Of a stretch of DNA of 5,002 nucleotides, positions 1-5,002 are shown one piece after another (the stretch's first letter is position 1; the number at the start of each line of letters is the position of its first letter). Source of the stretch: Planctomycetota bacterium (GTDB lineage: Bacteria > Planctomycetota > UBA1135); the NCBI GenBank assembly GCA_002746235.1, contig NVWJ01000008.1:80080-85081 (forward strand). Reading direction: 5' to 3'. The position numbers and the translations under genes were made by a program. Under the pieces are notes generated by a model, which searched no databases, was not told where the DNA came from, and was given only the letters and a program-made list of their open reading frames with translations.

Positions 1-977
1 CCCAGCTGTTCGACCTTGGCAGCATTGGCATAGGTGACCCATCCGTGGGTGAACACCGCCGAAGAACCGCTGACCTCGGTAATAGCGCCGGCTAAGGTGC
101 CGCCGGTGCAAGATTCAGCAAGTGCCACCGTTTGATTGGCGGCACTGAGGGCGCGGACTACCACCCCAGCCAGGGTGTCTTGGTTACGCCCCCAGCAAAA
201 CGGATGCAGTTTTTGTTCAAGCTCAGAAATGCGCGACTCCAAAACCTCATCGGCAGTGCGTCCGCTTGGTTCCGCACGGGCAAGCAAAGACAGAGTGACC
301 CCCTGTGCGCTGGCAGTAATCCCAATGCGCGGATTTTCGCCGGGCCGCAAGTAATCACGGATGGGTTTTTCAATGACCGATTCCGCCGCGCCAGTGGTGT
401 GAAGAACCGCATGGACCAGTTGATTCGCATGATGGCCGAAACGTAGAGCCAGGTCTTGCGTGGCGCCTCCATCAAAAAAGGTCGCAGCACATTCGCGCGG
501 TGGGCCGGGCATCACGTAGAGCTCGGTGCGCTCACCCAGAGTGCAATGAAATCCCCATGCGGTGCCGACCTTATTACTGAGTGGTGTGGCGCCTTCCGGA
601 ATGAGCTCTTGCGCAAGGAAGAAGTCCGGCGCGGGGCCTGGATGAAAACGCGCAAAGACTTGGTGTAGAAAATCAACCGAGCCGTCTACCCCAACAGAAA
701 CCAAACCCACGTCCTGCAACTGCGCAACTTCCTGGCGGACACGATCGTCCTCGGTAGGCCCAAGTCCGCCGGTGGTGAGGATGACATCGACCGTGTCCTG
801 CAGGCGTTGCAGTAGTTCTTTAAGCTCGCCGGGGCCGTCACCCACCGTGTGCATGGCCACCACATGAAAACCGCGCAGGAGCAGTTCCGCAGCGAAGGTG
901 GTGGCATTGGTGTCTTGAATGCGACCCTCGAGCAGTTCCTCACCAATCGAAATCACAATCGCGGTCGGCGGCTGCAT
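1..977 (-). CDS. cinA: CinA-family protein (NMN amidohydrolase / ADP-ribose pyrophosphatase type), 3' end missing
   Basis: Reading the minus strand from the ATG at 977-975 gives 325 uninterrupted codons that leave the window with no stop, so the C-terminus is cut off. Family members are usually about 410-430 residues, so roughly 90-100 are missing. The N-terminal molybdopterin-binding-like (COG1058) domain covers about residues 5-170. It has GEELLEGRIQDTNA near 12-25, TTGGLGPTEDD at 68-78, NKVGTAWGF near 135-143 and PGPPRE at 157-162. The C-terminal amidohydrolase (COG1546) domain begins around 265 and shows the AESCTGG signature at 287-293, then SGSSAVF and a WVTYANAAK segment. Known relatives cleave ADP-ribose and/or deamidate nicotinamide mononucleotide in pyridine-nucleotide recycling, and some are linked to competence; which activity applies here is not visible. 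The start codon overlaps the tatC stop as TAATG, with GGACTCC just upstream, so coupling to tatC is likely. Identification is very secure. Confidence 0.96.
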   Translation of the reverse strand, partial: MQPPTAIVISIGEELLEGRIQDTNATTFAAELLLRGFHVVAMHTVGDGPGELKELLQRLQDTVDVILTTGGLGPTEDDRVRQEVAQLQDVGLVSVGVDGSVDFLHQVFARFHPGPAPDFFLAQELIPEGATPLSNKVGTAWGFHCTLGERTELYVMPGPPRECAATFFDGGATQDLALRFGHHANQLVHAVLHTTGAAESVIEKPIRDYLRPGENPRIGITASAQGVTLSLLARAEPSGRTADEVLESRISELEQKLHPFCWGRNQDTLAGVVVRALSAANQTVALAESCTGGTLAGAITEVSGSSAVFTHGWVTYANAAKVEQL

Positions 978-1774
978 TAGGAGTCCTCCGCTGCCCGCTT
1001 TTTCTTCTTGGCTTGCATGGCTACCAGGATAATGCCTAGTTCATACAGCAGAATGGTCGGCGCAGCCATCAGCAATTGGCTGAATGGTTCTGGCGGAGTC
1101 AGCATGGCGCCGAGAATAAAAGCGCCGAGAATGAAGTGGCGGCGGTATTTGCGGAAGAACTTTGCACTCACTAATCCAACTTTGCCAAGTCCCATCATGA
1201 GAATCGGCAACTGAAAAATCAGTGCCAAGGCAAAGGTGAACATGAGGAATAGCGAAAAGTAGTCCTGCAATCGATACGCCGCAATCACCCTATCTGGGTC
1301 CGACATGGCGTAAAGAAATTCCAAGATGGTCGGAATCATGAACAGGTATCCGAAAGCCATACCGGCGAAGGCAAAGCTCAGCGAAAAAGGCAGAAATCCC
1401 ATGACCACCTTCTTCTCTTTCTTGTACAGGCCAGATGCAATGAACGACCAAACCTGCCACAGCAAATACGGTAAGCCGAGCAGCAAAGAAACCAGCAGGC
1501 AGACTTTGAGGGTGTAGAACACATCTTCCAGCGGCGACAACACCATGAGCCGGGAATCGAGTTCCACCGGAGGGTCGTACTCGGCCAACGCAGCCACCGC
1601 GTTGTGATGCGGACTCAAAAAGAAGTCCTTCAAATAGTCGGCAAAGCCCATCCAGCTAACTAGGAAGATGGCACCAACCACCAGCAAACTGCGAAATAAG
1701 CGCTTACGCAGCTCATCCAAGTGGCTGGAGAAGGACATCGCGCCTTCTTCGGGTGGTTGCTTTTCCTTCGCCAT
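977..1774 (-). CDS. tatC: Sec-independent (twin-arginine) protein translocase subunit TatC
   Basis: This encodes 265 residues, ending in TAA. TatC is the inner-membrane receptor that binds twin-arginine signal peptides and, with TatA/TatB, exports folded proteins. The N-terminal motif HLDELRKRL lies at 18-26. Six hydrophobic segments are visible at about 27-45, 86-108, 124-148, 173-194, 211-226 and 232-252. Other family hallmarks are SPLEDVFYTLK (80-90), WQVWSFIASGLYKKE (106-120) and TPPEPFSQLLMAAP (226-239). Phe111 and Glu120 match E. coli F94 and E103. Two positions differ from E. coli: Ser114 replaces the Pro after FIA, and Gln188 replaces the TM4 glutamate (E170). The tail is basic (KKKKR). 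The start is uncertain. The ATG at 1774 has no good Shine-Dalgarno, while Met13 (1738) is preceded by GAAGAAGG and gives 253 residues beginning MSFSSHLDELR. I kept the longer form because extensions before MSF occur in planctomycete TatC. No tatA or tatB lies in the window. cinA follows with a TAATG overlap. Confidence 0.96.
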   Translation of the reverse strand: MAKEKQPPEEGAMSFSSHLDELRKRLFRSLLVVGAIFLVSWMGFADYLKDFFLSPHHNAVAALAEYDPPVELDSRLMVLSPLEDVFYTLKVCLLVSLLLGLPYLLWQVWSFIASGLYKKEKKVVMGFLPFSLSFAFAGMAFGYLFMIPTILEFLYAMSDPDRVIAAYRLQDYFSLFLMFTFALALIFQLPILMMGLGKVGLVSAKFFRKYRRHFILGAFILGAMLTPPEPFSQLLMAAPTILLYELGIILVAMQAKKKKRAAEDS

Positions 1775-1800
1775 TCGCAGGGATTATCCCTTATCCGTAG
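1775..1800 (-). promoter_or_regulatory. Short terminator-to-tatC gap, possible promoter
   Basis: Only about 25-35 bp separate the terminator U-tract from the annotated tatC ATG. On the minus strand the gap contains GATAAT (1788-1783), a good match to a -10 box, inside a small palindrome GGGATTATCCC (1780-1790). No convincing -35 lies 16-18 bp upstream, where the sequence is the 3' arm and U-tract of the terminator. If GATAAT is used, transcription would start close to or at the 1774 ATG. That would favour translation from the better-placed Met13 at 1738. This is tentative. Confidence 0.3.
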
Positions 1801-1845
1801 ATAAAAGAAGAGCGGGCTGATGGATTTTCTCCATCAGCCCGCTCT
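1799..1845 (-). terminator. Strong intrinsic terminator after the coiled-coil membrane protein gene
   Basis: A perfect 16-bp inverted repeat (1809-1824 with 1830-1845, arm AGAGCGGGCTGATGGA) encloses a 5-nt loop. On the minus strand the stem is followed by TCTTTTATCT, a U-rich tract. On the plus strand it is followed by GGTTCAAATT, with no U-run. It therefore works as a Rho-independent terminator for leftward transcription, about 50 nt past the stop codon at 1896. It separates the coiled-coil gene from tatC-cinA, so that pair needs its own promoter in the roughly 30 bp that remain, or relies on read-through. Confidence 0.9.
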
Positions 1846-1895
1846 GGTTCAAATTCCTCAGCGGTAAATACCGTTAGCCGAGGAAGTGCTTGCGG

Positions 1896-3122
1896 CTACA
1901 GGCCCAACCACTGGGTCCAGTCGCGCATAGGCAGTACTTCCACAGAGAGGGAAGTTGCAGCCTTGTAGCCGTCCTGGCTGTCCCAGCCGATGACATCGCC
2001 GGTCTCTTCGTCGAAGAATGGAGTGCCGAGCAGCAGGTAGTCGGTTTCGGAAGTCACGTTTTCACGGACCTCAACACCCACGCGGGCCAGCATCGAACGG
2101 ATGTCGTTGGCGTTGTACTTACCAAAGCCGTTGCCGAGTAGTGCAGCCACTGGCTTACGATTGGGATCGTAAACCGCGTTCAGCACCAAATCGTTCGCGC
2201 GCACTGGATCGTATGGATCGACCTGCGAAAGGATGCGAGCTTCGGCGCGATCTGCATCTACCGAAACGATTTGCAGACGACCCTTGAGGGCGTTGCTGCT
2301 TGCGTTGCGGACATCGAACTGCATGCCGACGGTGAGGCGATCGTTGTAGCCGAGATCAACCCAAGCGGCACCAAGCTCACCATTGACGGCAAGAATGCTG
2401 CCATCGGCGGTTTCTGCGCGGCGAGAAACTTCATTCAAGCGGCCCGAAATGATGTCGTTGCGCTGCTGCAAGTTTGCAAGAACAGAAGCGGAATCGCGGG
2501 TTTGCTGGTCGTTAACGGCACGCAGTTGGGTGACGGTGGTGTCACGGTCGCGCAACTGATCACGCAGCGAATCGCGCTGACGCTCCAGGTTGACGATTTC
2601 CTGGTCCTTCGAGTTCTTGGTGTCATCCAACTCAGCACGCAGACTTGCAATGGTGGAATCCTTACCGCTCATAGCAGTGGAATTCGAAGAAGTCTTCGCA
2701 ACCAGGTCATTACGCACCTGATTCAATTCCGACTGTAGACCGTCGCGCTGGCCAATCGCTTCGTCGTATTTGGCGAAGACTGGGCCGGAAAGGTCTTCCA
2801 GCTTGGTGATGGCGTTGGAATCTAGAGCGAAACGAGTGACGAACTCGTTGGTCCACGCCTGAATCGCTTCAGGAGAAACACTTGAGCCGCCAGTACCGGT
2901 GAAACCAAACTTAACCGCGTCGTCAGCACGAGCATTACGCTCCACTGCGAGAGCGGCTTTTTCAGTTTCCAGATTCGACTTGGCAGTGGCTAACAGCCCT
3001 TCACTCTTGGTGAATTGACCATTTTGAATGTAGCCGAAGCCAGCAGATAGGAGCATGATGATCGCCAAAGCAATCACCCACATCAGGCTGACTTGCGCAG
3101 CACCACGGTTATTTTGGGACAT
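1896..3122 (-). CDS. Single-pass membrane coiled-coil protein with C-terminal BRCT-like domain
   Basis: This encodes 408 residues from the ATG at 3122, ending in TAG. An in-frame TTG at 3134 would add four residues, but the TTGAGG around it is better read as the Shine-Dalgarno (GAGG, 6-nt spacer) for 3122. I do not recognise a named family for the whole protein. In order it has: a short hydrophilic N-terminus; a transmembrane segment at about 11-31 (VSLMWVIALAIIMLLSAGFGY) with no signal-peptidase site that I can see; helical sequence at 37-66; a Gly/Ser-rich linker near 72-83; a long charged coiled coil at about 119-240, rich in Arg/Asp/Gln heptads; a small beta-rich domain at about 240-316 (VDLGYNDRLTVGMQFDV, then ARILSQVDPYDPV); and a BRCT-like module at about 324-408. 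The latter shows ALLG, MLARVGVEVRENVTSETDYL and a late LSVEVLPMRDW. The gene is probably monocistronic: it has its own candidate promoter and a strong terminator. Function is unknown; a structural or scaffold role at the membrane is an inference. Confidence 0.88.
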   Translation of the reverse strand: MSQNNRGAAQVSLMWVIALAIIMLLSAGFGYIQNGQFTKSEGLLATAKSNLETEKAALAVERNARADDAVKFGFTGTGGSSVSPEAIQAWTNEFVTRFALDSNAITKLEDLSGPVFAKYDEAIGQRDGLQSELNQVRNDLVAKTSSNSTAMSGKDSTIASLRAELDDTKNSKDQEIVNLERQRDSLRDQLRDRDTTVTQLRAVNDQQTRDSASVLANLQQRNDIISGRLNEVSRRAETADGSILAVNGELGAAWVDLGYNDRLTVGMQFDVRNASSNALKGRLQIVSVDADRAEARILSQVDPYDPVRANDLVLNAVYDPNRKPVAALLGNGFGKYNANDIRSMLARVGVEVRENVTSETDYLLLGTPFFDEETGDVIGWDSQDGYKAATSLSVEVLPMRDWTQWLGL

Positions 3123-3269
3123 TTGGAGCCTCAAGACAGGCAGAGAAGGGTTCGGCTAACAGCCGTAGGACAGGAATCTAGCACCGCTTAGGGCAGAGGT
3201 TGCCGCTTCCTTGGAGTCATTTTTTACGTGCGCCTTGCGGATGGGTCAAGGAAGGAGCAGGATACGTTC
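3123..3269. promoter_or_regulatory. Divergent intergenic region between the coiled-coil gene and coaE
   Basis: These 147 bp lie between two divergent start codons and must hold promoters for both transcripts. The leftward candidate is listed separately. For the rightward coaE-rho transcript the best I find is TTGCCG (3200-3205), 17 bp, TTTACG (3223-3228), which is weak. A small hairpin CGGCT-AAC-AGCCG sits at 3153-3165, within the probable 5' untranslated region of the leftward gene. The upstream in-frame GTG at 3228 (MRLADGSRK...) falls inside this region and is judged not to be the coaE start. Confidence 0.5.
3221..3249 (-). promoter_or_regulatory. Candidate sigma70-type promoter for the coiled-coil membrane protein gene
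   Basis: Read on the minus strand, TTGACC (3249-3244, five of six to the -35 consensus) is followed by a 17-bp spacer and TAAAAA (3226-3221, four of six to the -10 consensus). Transcription would begin near 3214 and leave a leader of about 90 nt before the ATG at 3122. The match is by eye only, and consensus rules for this lineage are assumed. Confidence 0.45.
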
Positions 3270-3956
3270 ATGGATGTGGAAACTTTCTTGCCAGGACTGC
3301 ACGTTGTCGGAGTCACCGGCGGGGTCGGCGCGGGCAAATCCACAGTCGCCAAAGCCCTGGCCGACGCCCTCCCAGGCACCCTTTTAGATGCTGATGCCCT
3401 CGTTTCTGATCTCTATAAAGTCTCGCAAGTCCTTACAGATATAGAAGTTAAGCTTGGCTCCTCGATTCGGACAGAATCCGGAACTCTCGATCGCACAGCG
3501 CTCAGCCAGCTTATCTTCGCTGACCCTCAAGCTCGCGATGCCGTGGAATCGGTCTTGCACCCTTTGGTCAGAAAAAAAATATGGGAGAGCCTAGATTCCC
3601 TTGAGAAATCCGGCGGCTGTGCATGGGCAGTGCTCGATGTCCCTCTTTTGCGTGAGGGTGGACTCCATTTTCTATGCGATTCCGTGGTTCACGTTGCCCT
3701 GCCCGCTGCCGAACGCTGCGCTCGGGCCTGTGCTCGCCACGGCTGGGATTCAAAAGTGTGGAAAGCGCGTGAACAGGCACAAATCCCAGAAGCTGAGAAA
3801 GCCGAGCTGGCAGATGCTATTGTGGACAACCGAGCCGACCGCGACTCCCTGCAAGCGCAGATTCGCAACCTAGTGCTCGACCTCCACTGTTTGCCGCCGC
3901 GTCCTCTCCGAGAACGCTGGCCCACTTGGGACCAAAATCCCCTTGCAAAACAGTGA
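3270..3956 (+). CDS. coaE: Dephospho-CoA kinase
   Basis: This encodes 228 residues, ending in TGA. CoaE is a cytoplasmic P-loop kinase that phosphorylates the ribose 3'-hydroxyl of dephospho-CoA with ATP, the final step of coenzyme A synthesis. The Walker A loop GGVGAGKS is at 17-24, followed by the substrate-site DAD at 40-42. Further family hallmarks are GTLDR at 71-75, the LHPLVR motif at 96-101, DVPLLREGGL at 123-132 and a lid/C-terminal region RACARHGWDS..WKAREQAQIP. ADAIVDN at 181-187 matches the usual AD.VI.N. I chose the ATG at 3270 because AGGA lies 7 nt upstream and the P-loop then sits close to the N-terminus; a GTG at 3228 would add 14 residues with no family support. The protein is slightly longer than the roughly 200-residue norm, with a Pro/Arg-rich tail after residue 207. 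The Arg usually seen just after DAD is not evident. rho follows 63 bp downstream and is probably co-transcribed. Confidence 0.94.
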   Translation: MDVETFLPGLHVVGVTGGVGAGKSTVAKALADALPGTLLDADALVSDLYKVSQVLTDIEVKLGSSIRTESGTLDRTALSQLIFADPQARDAVESVLHPLVRKKIWESLDSLEKSGGCAWAVLDVPLLREGGLHFLCDSVVHVALPAAERCARACARHGWDSKVWKAREQAQIPEAEKAELADAIVDNRADRDSLQAQIRNLVLDLHCLPPRPLRERWPTWDQNPLAKQ

Positions 3957-4019
3957 ACGTTTTTGGGTGGTCGCTATGACTGCTCATAACCTCAAAACGA
4001 ATTAACGGAATCCGAATTC
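3957..4019 (+). promoter_or_regulatory. coaE-rho spacer with a possible rho leader
   Basis: This 63-bp gap has no terminator-like hairpin, which is consistent with a coaE-rho operon. It holds a possible 9-codon ORF (3976-4005, MTAHNLKTN) preceded by GGGTGG at a 5-nt spacing, then the rho ATG 14 nt after its stop. A weak internal promoter is an alternative reading: TTGGGT (3963-3968), 16 bp, CATAAC (3985-3990). The rho start itself has only a poor ribosome-binding site (CGGAATCCGAATTC before the ATG), which may make its translation depend on upstream ribosomes. Confidence 0.35.
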
Positions 4020-5002
4020 ATGGCTGAAACCACTGCCCGTCGCCGCAACCGGCGCCGCCGTCGTCGTAGAGACAACCGCCCACAACAGGCACGCACCAGC
4101 GTCGCCGCAAACCAGCTTCCGCGTCCACCGGAAGAAGAGTGGGACCAAAAGAGTGTGAAAACTTTTGCGACCAAGAAAAAGAAACTTGAGTTGCACCTCT
4201 CGACTTACCTAAGCCTCTCCTTGCCTGACCTTCAGGACCTTGCGGAAAAGGCTGGCGTAGAAGATGCCTTGGCGTTGCAGAAGGGACCCATTTTGCGTTC
4301 CATCATTCGCACCGCCATGGAGAATGCTGACGTATTCTTCACCAAAGGGGTGTTGGAAATCATGCCGGAAGGGCACGGATTCCTGCGTCACACGGTGAAT
4401 GATTACATTCCGAACTTAGATTCAGACGCGCTCCTGCATCGCGACTTGGTGGAGAAGCATCACCTGCAAAGCGGACAGATTGTTGCAGGCGTTTTGTTGC
4501 CGCTTCCTGAAGATCAGGAAGTTTTGGTGCTGCACGAGGTACTGACCGTCTTTGGCGAAGATCCAGAGAAACAGTTCTCACTGGCTCCATTCCACGATTT
4601 AGTGCCGCTTTACCCAGAAGAGCGCCTGCATTTAGAGACCGATCAAGATTGCATTGAAACGCGGATCGTCGACTTGATTTCGCCGATTGGTAAAGGCCAG
4701 CGCGGTTTGATCGTTGCGCCGCCGCGTACCGGCAAGACCGTTTTGTTGCAGATGATTGCCAATGCCATCTGCAAGAATCACCCAGATTGTCACCTGATGA
4801 TTCTGCTCGTTGACGAACGTCCTGAGGAAGTCACCGACTTCGAGCGTTCTGTTATCGGGCCAAATCGCGAAATCGCGGCAAGCACTTTTGATGAACCGCC
4901 GGAGCGTCACGTGATGGTCGCGGAACGAGTCATCGAACAAGCTAAGGCTCGCGTTGAGCAGGGCGAAGATGTGGTGGTGCTGCTCGACTCGATTACGCGT
5001 CT
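4020..5002 (+). CDS. rho: Transcription termination factor Rho, 3' end missing
   Basis: The window contains 327 codons before the frame leaves the right edge; E. coli Rho has 419, so roughly 90-100 are missing. Rho is a hexameric RNA-dependent ATPase/helicase that releases nascent transcripts from RNA polymerase. An Arg-rich N-terminus (RRRNRRRRRRR at 7-17) is followed by a Rho-N-like helical region at about 59-100. The cold-shock-like RNA-binding domain spans about 110-185, beginning GVLEIMPEGHGFLR. The RecA-type ATPase core includes SPIGKGQRGLIVAPPRTGKT (221-240, Walker A 233-240), VDERPEEVTDFER (264-276), STFDEP (288-293) and Walker B VVVLLDS (318-324). The later secondary-site and C-terminal motifs lie beyond the window. 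Several primary-site residues known from E. coli differ here, and about three residues appear inserted before the ASTFDEP motif; see findings. The ATG at 4020 is the natural start, although its Shine-Dalgarno is poor. Confidence 0.97.
   Translation, partial: MAETTARRRNRRRRRRRDNRPQQARTSVAANQLPRPPEEEWDQKSVKTFATKKKKLELHLSTYLSLSLPDLQDLAEKAGVEDALALQKGPILRSIIRTAMENADVFFTKGVLEIMPEGHGFLRHTVNDYIPNLDSDALLHRDLVEKHHLQSGQIVAGVLLPLPEDQEVLVLHEVLTVFGEDPEKQFSLAPFHDLVPLYPEERLHLETDQDCIETRIVDLISPIGKGQRGLIVAPPRTGKTVLLQMIANAICKNHPDCHLMILLVDERPEEVTDFERSVIGPNREIAASTFDEPPERHVMVAERVIEQAKARVEQGEDVVVLLDSITR

Noticed and set aside
132..490. Three overlapping open frames of 70-110 codons near the left end
   Set aside because: They are shadows of cinA, whose continuous minus-strand frame with TTGGLGPTEDD and AESCTGG spans this stretch.
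686..946. 86-codon minus-strand open frame
   Set aside because: It is in a different frame from cinA on the same strand. The cinA frame contains the conserved motifs here.
1809..1845. Hairpin as a bidirectional terminator or as a mobile-element end
   Set aside because: A U-tract is present only for leftward transcription, and no convergent gene reaches it from the left. Its shape is fully explained as an intrinsic terminator.
2271..2738. 155-codon open frame on the plus strand
   Set aside because: It lies wholly antisense inside the coiled-coil protein gene, whose minus-strand reading gives clear TM, coiled-coil and domain patterns. The plus-strand product has no recognisable motif.
1873..3160. 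9-bp inverted match, GTTAGCCGA at 1873-1881 with TCGGCTAAC at 3152-3160, flanking the coiled-coil gene
   Set aside because: A 9-bp match over 5 kb is expected by chance many times. There are no target duplications, transposase or other signs that the gene is mobile.
3228..3269. GTG at 3228 as the start of coaE
   Set aside because: It adds 14 residues unlike the family and overlaps the candidate leftward promoter. The ATG at 3270 has a better ribosome site and puts the P-loop near the N-terminus.
4632..4940. 102-codon minus-strand open frame
   Set aside because: It is antisense to the Rho ATPase core, which is unmistakable on the plus strand.

Overview
The window is ordinary, densely coded bacterial chromosome of moderate GC. 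It carries five protein genes in two divergently oriented blocks. No rRNA, tRNA, CRISPR array, insertion sequence or phage gene is visible. A Planctomycetota-type bacterium is my best guess. Three things support it: a TatC with a short hydrophilic extension before its MSF..HLDELR start motif, a coaE-rho gene pair, and a membrane-anchored coiled-coil protein of a style I associate with that phylum. This assignment is an inference from memory, and a related phylum is possible.

Left block, minus strand (positions 1-3122, read right to left). A divergent intergenic region (3123-3269) comes first. Next is a single-pass membrane protein with a long coiled coil, a small beta domain and a C-terminal BRCT-like module (3122-1896). 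A strong intrinsic terminator (stem 1809-1845) follows. Then come tatC, the Tat translocase receptor subunit (1774-977), and cinA (977 to beyond position 1). tatC and cinA overlap as TAATG, so they are probably co-transcribed and translationally coupled. The cinA stretch is a full-length open frame of 325 codons that runs off the left edge without a stop.

Right block, plus strand (3270-5002). coaE, the last enzyme of coenzyme A synthesis, is followed after 63 bp by rho, the transcription termination factor, which runs off the right edge. The short coaE-rho gap holds a possible 9-codon leader ORF.

The genes are mostly housekeeping: protein export, nucleotide-pool repair or competence-associated CinA, cofactor synthesis and transcription termination. 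The points most worth a second look are the BRCT-like domain on a membrane-anchored coiled-coil protein, and a Rho whose primary RNA-binding site lacks several of the usual base-contacting residues. I see no clear evidence of a dedicated new defence, mobile or metabolic system.
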